Shown: positions 43,415 to 53,097, counted from the first letter of the stretch. The stretch is DNA of 64,000 nt from Pseudomonadota bacterium (GCA_018971625.1 JAGXAJ010000001.1:1-64000), one strand, 5' to 3'. Notes: generated by a model from the sequence alone, not told the origin. A program made the numbers and translations.

Positions 43415-43990
43415 TCCGTTCTCTATTGGGAAGCCTCAAAGCTGTCGCTCGCCAGAAAGGATTTGCAACGAGGTTGGAGTTGTTTCGGCACTTCGAGCCA
43501 CATCTCGTGGACCTCAAGATCACTCGATTCGAACCGGGAAACGACGAGTTCATCCCAAATACCCTGAACGAGAAGGCCGTGGTCCTTCCAGCTTTTCGCT
43601 GGCAAAGCGTAAGCGCAGAAATGTTGGGGTCGATCTGGGAACCTTTCTTCCACGCGCGTCCATCCAGGTGATTTGCGGCAAAATGTCCAGCCACGGCGGG
43701 TGACATGGTAACGCAGGACAGAGTTCAGGCGTTGGCGAGGCTGTGATGATAGCCAATCGGTCCGCAGTCGTTTGCTGAAGAACTAAGGTTACGTGCGGGG
43801 CCCATTGGACATTTCCGGCGAAGCAAGCTAAATTGACGTCGAGCTTGCTCATTTTTTCTTGGCTTTCATAGCTGACTGCTGTTGGTCGGTTCTGCGCGAG
43901 GGGAAAATAAATCCATGGGTCGTTTCGATGCGGATTGCAATTCTCCGGTGCGTTTTGCGCAATTTTTGCGGCAGTCTGACATGAGATAGT
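43415..43990. other. Stretch with possible gene remnants
   Basis: A plus-strand frame at 43426-43671 reads LELFRHFEPHLVDLKITRFE and looks protein-like, but it has no start context or recognised family. A minus-strand frame at 43550-43852 overlaps it. One of these may be the remains of a lost gene; neither is called. The promoter of the ABC exporter is probably near 43950. Confidence 0.35.
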
Positions 43991-44884
43991 ATGGTAGATA
44001 TTGAACCGTCCAAGAGCGGTGCTCGATCCGTACGGCGCGGCCCCTTAAAAACTTTGCCGATGCGTGAGCCAATTATTATCGAGCCCCAACCGCGCGATCG
44101 CCAATACTGGCTCGATATCTGGCAGTATCGAGAGTTGTTTCGGATCCTGTCTTGGCGCGATTTGTCGGTTCGCTACAAACAGACGGTGATCGGTGCATCT
44201 TGGGCATTGATCCGGCCGTTGCTTACAATGGTGGTTTTTACCATCATCTTCGGCCGCTTGGCTCGCTTACCTTCGGACGGTTCGACGCCTTATGCCCTGA
44301 TGGTCTTCGCCGGCATGCTTCCGTGGTCATTCTTCTCGACCGGTCTCGCTGATGCGGCCAATAGTCTGATCGTCGACACCAACCTTATCAGCAAGGTCTA
44401 TTTCCCAAGGCTCATCGTGCCCACAGCCACGATCGTCGTGGCGTTCGCGGACTTTCTGATCGGCTTCTGTATCCTGATTGCGTTGATGGTCTGGTATCGA
44501 TTTTTGCCGAATTGGCAAATATCGCTGCTCCCGGTGTTCATGGTTGCTGCATTCTTTGCAACGATGGGGCCGGCTTTATGGATCTCCGCTCTTAATGTTC
44601 AGTACAGGGATTTTCGGTACATTATTCCATTCATCGTACAGTTTGGCTTGTACGTGTCGCCCGTGGGATTTACCTCGAGCGTGATCCCCGGGTATTGGCG
44701 ACTGCTTTATGGTCTGAATCCGATGGCAGGCATCATTGACGGATTTCGCTGGTGCATCCTGGGCGGGGAGAGCCGGCTCTATCTGCCGGGCCTCGCAGTA
44801 AGCGCGAGTGTCATCGTGTTTTTTCTATGGCTCGGCTTTCGGCAATTCAGAAAGATGGAAAATAGCTTCGCCGACCTTATTTGA
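43991..44884 (+). CDS. wzm: ABC-2 type polysaccharide export permease (Wzm)
   Basis: A 297-residue inner-membrane protein with six membrane helices. The N-terminal cytosolic part contains REPIIIEPQPRDRQYWLDIW, and the core has YRELFRILSWRDLSVRYKQT followed by VIGASWALIRPLLTMVVFTI, characteristic of KpsM/Wzm permeases. Near the C-terminus comes YGLNPMAGIIDGFRWCILGG. It pairs with the ATPase whose gene begins 22 bases after its stop. It would move a lipid-linked glycan across the inner membrane. Confidence 0.93.
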   Translation: MVDIEPSKSGARSVRRGPLKTLPMREPIIIEPQPRDRQYWLDIWQYRELFRILSWRDLSVRYKQTVIGASWALIRPLLTMVVFTIIFGRLARLPSDGSTPYALMVFAGMLPWSFFSTGLADAANSLIVDTNLISKVYFPRLIVPTATIVVAFADFLIGFCILIALMVWYRFLPNWQISLLPVFMVAAFFATMGPALWISALNVQYRDFRYIIPFIVQFGLYVSPVGFTSSVIPGYWRLLYGLNPMAGIIDGFRWCILGGESRLYLPGLAVSASVIVFFLWLGFRQFRKMENSFADLI

Positions 44885-44906
44885 ATTCAATCGCCATGTG
44901 GATCAG

Positions 44907-46208
44907 ATGTCTGAAACCATCATCAACGTTGAAGATCTTTCCAAGAAATATCTAATAGGACACCGGACTCAGCGGGAGCGATACGTTGCATTGCGCGATG
45001 TGATTGCACGCGAAACCCGGAATTTCACGCGCAAGGCCATCGATTTGGCCCGCGGTCGGCAGGTTGTGCAGGGTGACGAAGTCGAGGAATTCTGGGCGCT
45101 GCAGAACGTGAGTTTTGAAGTTAAGCGCGGCGAGATCCTTGGGATCATCGGTCACAACGGTGCCGGAAAAAGTACGCTCCTCAAGGTTTTGAGCCGCATC
45201 ACGCCGCCGACCAGCGGGCGGGTTGTACTCGGTGGACGTGTGGCAAGCCTTCTCGAAGTCGGCACCGGATTTCATCGCGAGCTTACAGGGCGGGAAAACA
45301 TCTTTCTCAATGGCGCCATCCTCGGAATGACACAGCGTGAAATCCGCAAGAAATTCGATGAGATCGTGGCGTTTGCTCAGGTGGAGAAGTTTGTCGATAC
45401 GCCGGTCAAGCAATTTTCATCTGGAATGTATATGCGCCTGGCATTTGCAGTGGCGGCGCATCTGGAACCGGAAATTCTCATCGTGGATGAAGTTCTGGCC
45501 GTGGGCGACGCGGAGTTTCAAAAGAAATGCCTCGGGAAAATGGACGAGGTTTCTCGTCGCGATGGCAGAACCGTGCTGCTGGTTAGCCACAATCTCGCCG
45601 CGGTCGCCTCGTTAACGCATCGCGCAATCGTGCTCGATTCCGGGCGAGTTATTGCTGACGGTCCAACTCAGGACGGCATTTCAGCGTATATTTCCAAAGG
45701 TGGCAATGCTGCGTCTTATCTCCGCGCGCCAGATCGGCAAACCAGCGCTCCGCACATCAGCCGGGTCGAGGTCGTCACTTCGGACGGGAACGCCATACAC
45801 CAATTCGGTGAGCCGCTTGAGATAAAATTATGGATTAAACACGAGCGTCCCATGGAGAAGGCCTGCCTTTCGTTCCAGATTGTAAACCAATTCCAGCAAT
45901 GTGCAGCAGCCGCCTGGGCCTATTATCCGGATGTCAAGTTCGGCAATCAGAAGGGCGAAACCCGTATGGTATGCCGGTTCCCCTCACTGCGGCTCAACGT
46001 CGGCCAATTTCATCTGCGGGTGAATTTGACCGAGCCGCCGCAGGGTGAAATCTACGAACGGCTTGATGGTCTCTGCTCATTTGAGGTCATTCGCACCGAC
46101 AAAACGATATTTTGGGGATGGAATGCGGAAGACTGCGCCTATCATGAGGAATGGGAATGGTCAGAAGCCCCGGTGAGCGGGACGATTGTGCATGAGAAAG
46201 CGGTCTAG
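44907..46208 (+). CDS. wzt: ABC polysaccharide exporter ATPase with C-terminal glycan-binding domain (Wzt)
   Basis: A 433-residue protein. The ABC domain (about residues 1-260) has Walker A IIGHNGAGKSTLLK, signature SSGMYMRLAFAVAAHLE, Walker B ILIVDEVLAVGD and switch VSHNLAAV, and includes the long insertion common to Wzt (RKAIDLARGRQVVQG). The C-terminal part, about 160 residues from residue 275, is a beta-sandwich of the Wzt_C type (PLEIKLWIKHERPM; FHLRVNLTEPPQGEIYERLD), which in Wzt binds the finished, modified glycan end. ATG 44907 is chosen by homology; the frame is open further upstream inside wzm. Confidence 0.94.
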   Translation: MSETIINVEDLSKKYLIGHRTQRERYVALRDVIARETRNFTRKAIDLARGRQVVQGDEVEEFWALQNVSFEVKRGEILGIIGHNGAGKSTLLKVLSRITPPTSGRVVLGGRVASLLEVGTGFHRELTGRENIFLNGAILGMTQREIRKKFDEIVAFAQVEKFVDTPVKQFSSGMYMRLAFAVAAHLEPEILIVDEVLAVGDAEFQKKCLGKMDEVSRRDGRTVLLVSHNLAAVASLTHRAIVLDSGRVIADGPTQDGISAYISKGGNAASYLRAPDRQTSAPHISRVEVVTSDGNAIHQFGEPLEIKLWIKHERPMEKACLSFQIVNQFQQCAAAAWAYYPDVKFGNQKGETRMVCRFPSLRLNVGQFHLRVNLTEPPQGEIYERLDGLCSFEVIRTDKTIFWGWNAEDCAYHEEWEWSEAPVSGTIVHEKAV

Positions 46209-46258
46209 ATACTGAGCGTTTACTGAAATGCGACCAAGCGTGTACCTGAGAGGGCCAT

Positions 46259-47395
46259 TTGCAAAAGAATATATTGTTCATATCGACCATGGGCGCCGAT
46301 CCTTTTGGTGGATCGGAGGAACTATGGACGCGAACCGCCACACTGCTGATAAAGCAGGGTGTGCCCGTGGCTGCGAGCGCCCAAGGTTGGCCCCAGCTTG
46401 ATCGACGGATAAGTGAACTGTCGACGGTTGGCGTGGATCTGCGGTTGCGGCCGGTCAAGCCGTCGCTAATCAGTCTGGCATGGCGATATGTGTCCGGCAA
46501 GGCGCAAATTGCGCTTGATATTGAGCGTTCATTTGGTCGTTCCTCTCCAAGTCTCGTAGTCATATCCGAGGGAGGAGCCTTTCCATCAATCGACGTTACG
46601 GAAATGTGCGTCACCAAACGCTGGCCCTTCGCTACCGTGGTGCATTCCAACCTTGAGTCGTGGTGGCCCACTGGCGAATTGGCGGCCCGTTATCGGAAAG
46701 CGCTCCCGTTGGCTCGACGGTGTTTTTTTGTCTGCCAAGCCAACAGAATCCTTGCAGAAAGACAACTCGGATGCGATCTGGACAACGCAGAGGTTGTTCG
46801 CAATCCGCTCACCATCGAAATTGATTCTCCGATCCCTTGGCCGCTTGATCCAGCGGATCAAGAGTTGCGTATGGCTTGCGTGGGGCGCTTTTCTCCTGAA
46901 AAGGGGCATGACATCTTATTTGATGCTTTAGCAAACTCAAATTGGAAGGAGCGTAATTGGCGTTTGACTCTTTATGGTAAGGGCCGCACGAGAGACGTAA
47001 TGGAGCGGCTGGTTGTAAGGCTTAAGTTGCAGGACAGGGTGTCTTTTGCGGGCCATGTAGCGGTCGATAAGATCTGGCGCGAAAATCACGTTTTGGTCAT
47101 GCCATCGCGATTTGAAGGCATGCCACTGACCGTCGTTGAAGCGATGTTTGCCGGGCGTCCCGTTGTCGCTACTAACGTTGGTGGCATCTCGGAACTGGTC
47201 CGAGAGGGCGTTACGGGATTCTTGGCTGAAGCTCCTGTAGCCGTCTCATTTGGCAGGACGCTTGAGCAAATGTGGGAGCAACGCGACAGGCTCCAAGGGA
47301 TGGGGAAACTAGCTGCGGCGGTCATTCGGGAGTTCATGCCGAAGGATCCTGTTGGAATATTCGCGGAAAAATTGAAAACAATGATGCATCCTTAG
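46259..47395 (+). CDS. GT4-family glycosyltransferase
   Basis: A 378-residue GT-B enzyme. The acceptor-side half begins ILFISTMGADPFGGSEELWT, and the donor-side half has ACVGRFSEPEKGH-like ACVGRFSPEKGHDILFDALA and the binding motif MPSRFEGMPLTVVEAMFAGR, then PVVATNVGGISELVREG. It starts at TTG 46259 with GAGAGGG upstream, 50 bases after wzt, so it is probably co-transcribed with the exporter. It may add sugars to the glycan that Wzm/Wzt exports. Confidence 0.9.
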   Translation: MQKNILFISTMGADPFGGSEELWTRTATLLIKQGVPVAASAQGWPQLDRRISELSTVGVDLRLRPVKPSLISLAWRYVSGKAQIALDIERSFGRSSPSLVVISEGGAFPSIDVTEMCVTKRWPFATVVHSNLESWWPTGELAARYRKALPLARRCFFVCQANRILAERQLGCDLDNAEVVRNPLTIEIDSPIPWPLDPADQELRMACVGRFSPEKGHDILFDALANSNWKERNWRLTLYGKGRTRDVMERLVVRLKLQDRVSFAGHVAVDKIWRENHVLVMPSRFEGMPLTVVEAMFAGRPVVATNVGGISELVREGVTGFLAEAPVAVSFGRTLEQMWEQRDRLQGMGKLAAAVIREFMPKDPVGIFAEKLKTMMHP

Positions 47396-47449
47396 ACTGT
47401 GGCCGAACGCATCGGCACCGACGTCTGTCGATACGGTATTGGCGCCTCT

Positions 47450-47840
47450 TGAGGGGGGTAACAGTTGTTCTCGCCGGGGCGCCTTGTTGTCGATTGCGCT
47501 ATGTGGCCGGACTTCATTGTAGCATCGACGCGAGTTCTCCATTTTCGTGCGTCGCGCGTGCGTAGTGGCGCCTGATTGGGTCGGACCGAACGATAGTGAT
47601 AGGTCCCTCGGCATGCCGGCACCGCGCAACAAGCGCCTCTTATCGAGACGCTAAAGCAGGTCCGAACCAAGTCGATCATTCCGCGGCCTCTCGCAGCGGC
47701 CAAAGCTTTTTAATGACTTCGGAGAACATCTCTTTGTCGAGCGCGAGATCCGCAGCAAGCTTTCGCAGTCGTATATTCTCTTCCTCAGATACTTCAGCTT
47801 GCGTACTTCCGACAGCGTCAAGCCGCCTTATATAAGTCCG
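47450..47840 (-). mobile_element. IS3-family insertion sequence remnant
   Basis: On the minus strand, GLTLSEVRKLKY runs (after a one-base shift) into EEENIRLRKLAADLALDKEM and FSEVIKKL, the end of OrfA. Next come LREAAECMIDLVRTCFSVSI and the start of OrfB. After a deletion the C-terminal signature CYNEVRPHSAIDNKAP appears near 47500. The catalytic core is missing, so the element is dead. It lies between two glycan genes on the plus strand. Confidence 0.75.
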
Positions 47841-48114
47841 CTCCTCGCAGGCAATCCTACCCGGAAACTCTCATTCCGGACTGGGAAACGAGGAGGTGCC
47901 CATTGCGTAGCACGGTCATGCTGATTTCAGTGACAGTAACCGTATTACACGGGATCGACACTGTTTGCGCGAGCGGGTTCGGCAGCCCCGCAAACCCCTT
48001 GGTGTAAGCGATGAAAATGGGCTAATAGCTCTGTATCGGGCCTAAAGTGGCATGCCAAACAAGCGGCGGGCACGGGGTGCCTATCGGGGTCCAGTTCGAC
48101 GCGGAGGGCCTTCC
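47841..48114. other. Spacer before the GT2-methyltransferase gene
   Basis: No gene was accepted here. The frame of the next gene is open from 48052, but its ATG at 48115 is preferred. Confidence 0.3.
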
Positions 48115-49734
48115 ATGGCTGCTGTTGCGGTCATTATTCCGACCTTTAATCAAGCCCGTTTTCTCGGCGATGCGATCAACAGCGCCTTGGCACAGACACG
48201 GCTGCCCGACGAGATTATCGTTGTGGATGATGGTTCGACCGACGACCCCGCAACGGTGGTCGCGCAATTTCCGAATGTGCGGTTGATCCGACAGGAGAAT
48301 CGCGGACTGTCGGGAGCACGCAATACGGGCCTTCGCAACGCTGCGGCGAGTTACGTGTTGTTTCTCGACGCCGACGATCGCCTGATGCCCAGAGCGGTAG
48401 AAGCGGGGCTTGCCTGCATCGCAAGTCGACCCGACTGCGCGTTCGTGTATGGCGGGTTTCGCCCGATATCGGAGAACGGCCGCATCATCGGGCCGGATTA
48501 CGTTGATTCAATTGACGGCAATGCGCATCTTGCGTTTTTGCGCAGGGGTTTCAGCACGCCATCGATGGTGCTTTTTAGGCGTGATTGCCTGTTGGAGATC
48601 AATGGGTTCGACGAGACATTGCGGCGGGTTGAAGACCGAGACCTCTATCTGCGCCTCACGCAAAAATATCCAATCGCGGGTCACAAGGAGATCGTTACGG
48701 AGTACCGAATGCACGGTCAGAATACGTCCAGCAACCGGGTCGAACAGCTGAAGGCCCTGTTTCAGATATTCAAGCAATACGAAGCGCGCAATGCTCCTGA
48801 CCCGCTCACGCTTTCAGCTCTGCGAGAGGGCCGAGCGCTTAAGCGAAAGGAATTTGCCTCAGACATGATCAGGAAAGCGGCTTCCCAGTGGCGCGCACGT
48901 CGCCCTCGAACCGCAATGCGATCTCTGGCCCAATCCGCTCGATGGGCGCCTTATTTCACCGGGCGCGCACTGTCCGCCGCCGTGGCGCGCCGCGCCAGCA
49001 AGGTGCTGCCCCGCCCGGCCGTCCGATGGATCGATTCGTTTCGAAGCGAGCCATATCCCATCCCGATCGGATCAATCAGCTTCGGAGATCTCAGGCGATT
49101 GTCGCCTATCAGCCGGGGTTTTGGTTGCGGTCGTGGTAGGCCAGTCGATCGTTACTATATCGAAAGCTTTCTCGCGCAGAACGCCAGTGATATCCGCGGC
49201 CGTGCGCTTGAAGTTGCCGACAACAATTATACCGTTCGATTTGGCGGCGAGCGGGTAACGCGCAGCGAGGTGTTGCATCTGGTTTCAGGGAATCCCGCAG
49301 CCACGATCGTTGGCGATTTGGCGACAGGAGAGGGCATTCCCAGATCAGCTTTCGATTGCATCATACTGACGCAAACGCTGCTTATGATTTATGAGGTCAA
49401 GCAGGCGGTTATCCACCTTCGAGATGCCCTGCGGCCCGGAGGGGTTGCGCTGGTTACCGTTCCCGGAATCAGCCAGATATCGCGTTACGATATGGATCGC
49501 TGGGGTGATTATTGGCGCTTCACCGACGTTTCCGCCCGGCGTCTTTTCAGCGACGTGTTCGGACCGGAGAACGTAACGGTGGTCACTTACGGAAATGTTC
49601 TCACCTCGAGCGCTTTTCTGCAAGGCATGGCTGTTCAGGAACTCCGGAAGGAAGAACTCGACCATTACGACGAGGACTATCAGGTGATCATTGCGATTCG
49701 TGCCGTTAAATCTATGGAGCCTCAGGAGGCATGA
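48115..49734 (+). CDS. Fused GT2 glycosyltransferase and SAM-dependent methyltransferase
   Basis: A 539-residue two-domain protein. Residues 1-230 are a GT2 domain: AVIIPTFNQARFLGDAINSA, VVDDGSTDDPA, NRGLSGARNTGLRNAA and the DxD motif LFLDADDRLMPRA, with the acid in RRVEDRDLYLRL. After a basic linker, residues 345-530 resemble a class I methyltransferase (ALEVADNNYTVRFG; FDCIILTQTLLMIYEVKQAV; LRDALRPGGVALVTVPGISQ). Fusion suggests a sugar is added and then methylated, perhaps as a chain cap. ATG 48115 has GGAGGG upstream. Its stop overlaps the deacetylase start (ATGA). Confidence 0.88.
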   Translation: MAAVAVIIPTFNQARFLGDAINSALAQTRLPDEIIVVDDGSTDDPATVVAQFPNVRLIRQENRGLSGARNTGLRNAAASYVLFLDADDRLMPRAVEAGLACIASRPDCAFVYGGFRPISENGRIIGPDYVDSIDGNAHLAFLRRGFSTPSMVLFRRDCLLEINGFDETLRRVEDRDLYLRLTQKYPIAGHKEIVTEYRMHGQNTSSNRVEQLKALFQIFKQYEARNAPDPLTLSALREGRALKRKEFASDMIRKAASQWRARRPRTAMRSLAQSARWAPYFTGRALSAAVARRASKVLPRPAVRWIDSFRSEPYPIPIGSISFGDLRRLSPISRGFGCGRGRPVDRYYIESFLAQNASDIRGRALEVADNNYTVRFGGERVTRSEVLHLVSGNPAATIVGDLATGEGIPRSAFDCIILTQTLLMIYEVKQAVIHLRDALRPGGVALVTVPGISQISRYDMDRWGDYWRFTDVSARRLFSDVFGPENVTVVTYGNVLTSSAFLQGMAVQELRKEELDHYDEDYQVIIAIRAVKSMEPQEA

Positions 49735-50759
49735 GTATTCGTAGCCGATTGAGGGTTCGCACCAGGTTGCGGTCCATCGCTCATCGGATTTGGCCGCCCG
49801 AGCCGAAGCCGTTGATCCTGACGTATCACCGGATTGCGGACGATCCGGTCGATCATTGGGAACTTGCGGTGTCTCCTGCCCATTTTGAGGAGCAACTGGA
49901 CGTTCTGCGCCGCACCCGGCATCCGCTTCCGCTGGCAGATTTCGTTCGCGGTCTGATGGCCGGCTCGTTGCCTCCGAACGCAGTCGCTTTGACCTTTGAT
50001 GATGGCTATATCGACAACCTTCTCGTCGCCAAGCCACGCCTTGCGGCCGCGGACGTCCCGGCGACAGTCTTCCTTACCACCGGCTTCGTTGACCGTTCCG
50101 GCGGATTTTGGTGGGACGAACTCGCCAGGCTAATTCTGCTGGAAAAAGGCCCCCGGAGCTTTGACCTCATGGTCCGCGGGGAATCCGTGCATTTCGACGT
50201 CGGCACCGAGCCTCCTATGAGAGCGGATGGCACCTCAAAATCCGCCATGTTGACGCGGCGGAAGGCGACAATAGGATCGATATGGCGAACGATACGGTGC
50301 TTGGGGGATGAGGAGCGCGAACTGATTATGGCCCAACTTCGGTCGACCTTCGCCAACGGTAATTACCGCGCATGGCCTGACCGGATCATGACCAGCGCTG
50401 AGGTCCGCGCTCTTGTGGCGGACGGCCTCGTGACGATCGGTGCTCACACCGTCAACCACCCAACGCTCTCGGCGCTGGATACCGTTGCCTGTCATCATGA
50501 GATCATCAAGAGCAAACTCGCTTGCGAGGCGCTGACCGCAGCGCCAGTTGAGAGCTTTGCCTATCCCTATGGCGACTTCGACGCCAAGGTTCGCGACGCC
50601 GTCAAGGCCGCAGGTTTCGTCTTTGCGTGCTCCGTGCGGCCTGGATCAGCGTGCGCCAAATCCGATCTCTTTGCCCTGCCGCGAATCCATGCGCATAACC
50701 TGGGCGGCGACGCATTCGAGCAGGCGCTTCGTTCAGCATCGGCCGCTGGCGAGGCCTAA
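49731..50759 (+). CDS. Polysaccharide deacetylase (NodB-like, carbohydrate esterase family 4)
   Basis: A 342-residue protein. Motif 1 is ALTFDDGYIDNLL with the metal and catalytic Asp, motif 2 is GAHTVNHPTLSAL with the metal-binding histidines, and motif 4 is FAYPYGDFDAKVRDAVKAAG. It removes N- or O-acetyl groups from a polysaccharide. There is no clear signal peptide but a basic N-terminus, so the location is uncertain. The ATG overlaps the stop of the fused glycosyltransferase gene, indicating translational coupling. Confidence 0.92.
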   Translation: MSIRSRLRVRTRLRSIAHRIWPPEPKPLILTYHRIADDPVDHWELAVSPAHFEEQLDVLRRTRHPLPLADFVRGLMAGSLPPNAVALTFDDGYIDNLLVAKPRLAAADVPATVFLTTGFVDRSGGFWWDELARLILLEKGPRSFDLMVRGESVHFDVGTEPPMRADGTSKSAMLTRRKATIGSIWRTIRCLGDEERELIMAQLRSTFANGNYRAWPDRIMTSAEVRALVADGLVTIGAHTVNHPTLSALDTVACHHEIIKSKLACEALTAAPVESFAYPYGDFDAKVRDAVKAAGFVFACSVRPGSACAKSDLFALPRIHAHNLGGDAFEQALRSASAAGEA

Positions 50760-51111
50760 TTGCCGGTACGCATCGGTTCTTCCGCCAATGCCAGCCTGGC
50801 GGCCGCCGGCAAGTGCAAAGTCGCGGGCTCCCGGGGAACCATCCGGTCGCGCAGACGCAGCATCCGCGCTTCGATGAGCCACCATGACGCCGTCGCGACA
50901 AGGACCGTGCAGGCCTATTCGGCCAGCATGATCAACGTCACAGCCGCTCATGAAGATAAGGTTCCAGAACGCGGAGGTATGTGACGAACTTGCATTCCAG
51001 ATGACTATGACTAGCGGCCAATGTACGAACTACAGTCGACTCCGCCGTCTTTTCCTGTTGCTCAAAACAAGTTCGCCGGCGGTCGCGACAACTACATTTT
51101 ATTGATGTTCG
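50760..51111. other. Intergenic stretch between convergent genes
   Basis: About 350 bases with overlapping short frames on both strands but nothing convincing. It lies between the stops of the deacetylase and the WcaJ-type gene and probably contains their terminators; no clear hairpin with a T-run was found. Confidence 0.35.
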
Positions 51112-52617
51112 CTAATAGGCGGTGGGTTGCAGCAGCGCCACGACGACTGTCTTCAGGAGAATTTTCAGGTCGAGCAGCAGGCTCCAATTGTTGATGTACC
51201 AAAGATCGTATTCGACCCTGCGCTCCATCTGCTGGATCTGAGGTGTCTCGCCGCGATAGCCATTGATCTGCGCCCACCCGGTCAAACCGGGCTTGACGTG
51301 ATGACGAAAAGCATAGTTGGCGATCAATTTCTCGTATTCTGAATCGTGCGACATCGCGTGAGGCCGAGGACCAATAAGCGACATGTTGCCCTGGATGACG
51401 TTGAAAAGCTGCGGCAGCTCGTCGATGCTGGATTTTCGGAGCCAGCGGCCGAGGTTCGTGACACGGGGATCATTCCGCGTCGCCTGCCGGATCACAGGTC
51501 CGTCTTCAAGGACATGCATGGTTCGAAACTTGAAGATATCGAATGCCTCGCCGTTGAAACCGTTGCGTTTCTGCCGGAAGAGAACGGGACCGCGCGAATC
51601 GAGTTTGATCAGCGCTGCGGTGATCAGCATCAGGGGCATCAATGTCAAAACTGCAGCCGTCGCGAGACTGAGATCGAAGAAGCGTTTGGCCGCGAGTTCG
51701 GTGGCGGACAGCGGTGCTCGCCTGAGCTCGGCTGTCCAGGTGCCGCCGACATTCGAAACGGGATGATTTAGAAAGCGCGCGGCACTTTCGTCGGGAACCA
51801 GGTGCACGGAGACCGGAATCACCGCCAACGCAGCAAGAATTCCGTCGATAGCACGATGATGTTGCCAATCGAATAGAAGGTAAATGTCTTCGATCCGCTG
51901 ATCTTTGGCAATCTGAATGACGTCCGCAAGCTTTGAACGCAAGGATTTGGTCATGCCGATAGACAGGATTTCGTCCCCGCATACCTCGCAGGTCCTTACG
52001 GGATAATAACCGCAACGTCGAAGCTCCATCAGCGATTGCGACGAAGCATTACGACCCTTCTCGGCGATAACGATGACGTTTCTTCGCGTGAATGATCCAT
52101 TCGCCAAAGCCTGGGAAATCCGGTTGGCGACGATGAAACGGAAACACAGCAGAGTTGCCAGGCCGCTGACGAAGAACAGGATCGTCGAGCCGCGCGAAAA
52201 ATCGCTGCTGACCTTCATCATGAAGCCGACCACAGCGAGCAGGGCATAGACACTCGACCAGATGACGGTGGAGTCGCGGGCCTGCCTGGCAAATCGCGCG
52301 AGATTTTTCAGGTGATAATTCCGGCGGGCGATCATAATTGCCGTGAAATTGACGGCGACGACAATTCCCAGACCGGCGAAAGCCACCACATGCGCGAGAT
52401 CGCCATTTGCCAGCAGTCGATAGCCCAAACTGGAGACCAGTCCGGCAGCTACGATGAAAATCACGTCTGCGATCAGGACGGCCTTTTCAACGAGCTTGGG
52501 CCGGAGCAGGCCAAACCACGAGCGTTTCGGGATCTCGTCGGAAAAAATAGGAATATCAATCGATGCCGTTCCCGCTTTTGGCGGCGTAATACGCGACACA
52601 TTCTGAACCTTACTCAT
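51112..52617 (-). CDS. Undecaprenyl-phosphate sugar phosphotransferase (WcaJ/ExoY type)
   Basis: A 501-residue enzyme. Four N-terminal helices (about 30-165) precede a CoA-binding-like cytosolic domain. The catalytic bacterial sugar-transferase domain starts at about 305 with AAKRFFDLSLATAAVLTLMP, then DSRGPVLFRQKRNGFNGEAF, KFRTMHV and SSIDELPQLFNVIQGNMSLI, ending GPRPH, VKPGLTGWAQINGYRGET and YDLWYINNWSLLLDLKIL. It transfers hexose-1-phosphate from a UDP-sugar to undecaprenyl phosphate to start repeat units. The ATG at 52617 is preferred to a TTG at 52650. It stands alone on the minus strand, divergent from a small secreted gene. Confidence 0.95.
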   Translation of the reverse strand: MSKVQNVSRITPPKAGTASIDIPIFSDEIPKRSWFGLLRPKLVEKAVLIADVIFIVAAGLVSSLGYRLLANGDLAHVVAFAGLGIVVAVNFTAIMIARRNYHLKNLARFARQARDSTVIWSSVYALLAVVGFMMKVSSDFSRGSTILFFVSGLATLLCFRFIVANRISQALANGSFTRRNVIVIAEKGRNASSQSLMELRRCGYYPVRTCEVCGDEILSIGMTKSLRSKLADVIQIAKDQRIEDIYLLFDWQHHRAIDGILAALAVIPVSVHLVPDESAARFLNHPVSNVGGTWTAELRRAPLSATELAAKRFFDLSLATAAVLTLMPLMLITAALIKLDSRGPVLFRQKRNGFNGEAFDIFKFRTMHVLEDGPVIRQATRNDPRVTNLGRWLRKSSIDELPQLFNVIQGNMSLIGPRPHAMSHDSEYEKLIANYAFRHHVKPGLTGWAQINGYRGETPQIQQMERRVEYDLWYINNWSLLLDLKILLKTVVVALLQPTAY

Positions 52618-52845
52618 GGGCAGTCCCAAATTGTGGGTGCGCAATATCAAGTCGATAAAAATCCGCTAAACTTTTATCAGGACATTATATTATCTTTCCC
52701 ATTACTATCGTGGGTAACCTTACCGTGTATCGGACTGCAGGTGCTATGATACCGATATACTTATCAACCCTTGGATTTGTTTGAAGTGCCGGTGGGTGTT
52801 ATGAAGAGGAACACGACACGGCAATATGTCCATGGGGAGCGGTCG
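52618..52845. promoter_or_regulatory. Divergent promoter region of the sugar phosphotransferase gene
   Basis: An AT-rich segment between divergent genes. It contains the inverted repeat GGTAA-CC-TTACC near 52711-52722 and TATGAT just after it (near 52745), resembling a -10 box for the plus-strand gene. No sure -35 element was assigned. Confidence 0.4.
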
Positions 52846-53097
52846 ATGGTTCAAAGGTTTGGCATCATTTATTTGATGGGCCTGTTGCTGCTGGTTGGAA
52901 GCGCAGGCTCGGCTTTGGCGTTCGGTCCAGTAGACTCCGGCCGTTCAGTCCTCAACGCGCGTAGCGATTTGCAGGATATTTCGTTTTGGGGCCAACCCTA
53001 TCCCTACGGTTTCACGAATTGGGGTCCCTGCATACGCTATGTCGAGGTTGAGACCCGTTGGGGATGGCGCCTGCGTCGGGTCTGGGTCTGCCGATAA
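52846..53097 (+). CDS. Small secreted Trp-rich protein
   Basis: An 83-residue protein with a signal peptide (MVQRFGIIYLMGLLLLVGSA to about ALA). The mature part ends YPYGFTNWGPCIRYVEVETR then WGWRLRRVWVCR, with two cysteines flanking a Trp/Arg-rich beta hairpin. Similar short secreted proteins with W..C...VE..RGWR.RRVW.C endings are common in Bradyrhizobium and have no known function. The ATG at 52846 is chosen because GGGGAGCGG precedes it; the longer frame from 52771 is less likely. Confidence 0.68.
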   Translation: MVQRFGIIYLMGLLLLVGSAGSALAFGPVDSGRSVLNARSDLQDISFWGQPYPYGFTNWGPCIRYVEVETRWGWRLRRVWVCR

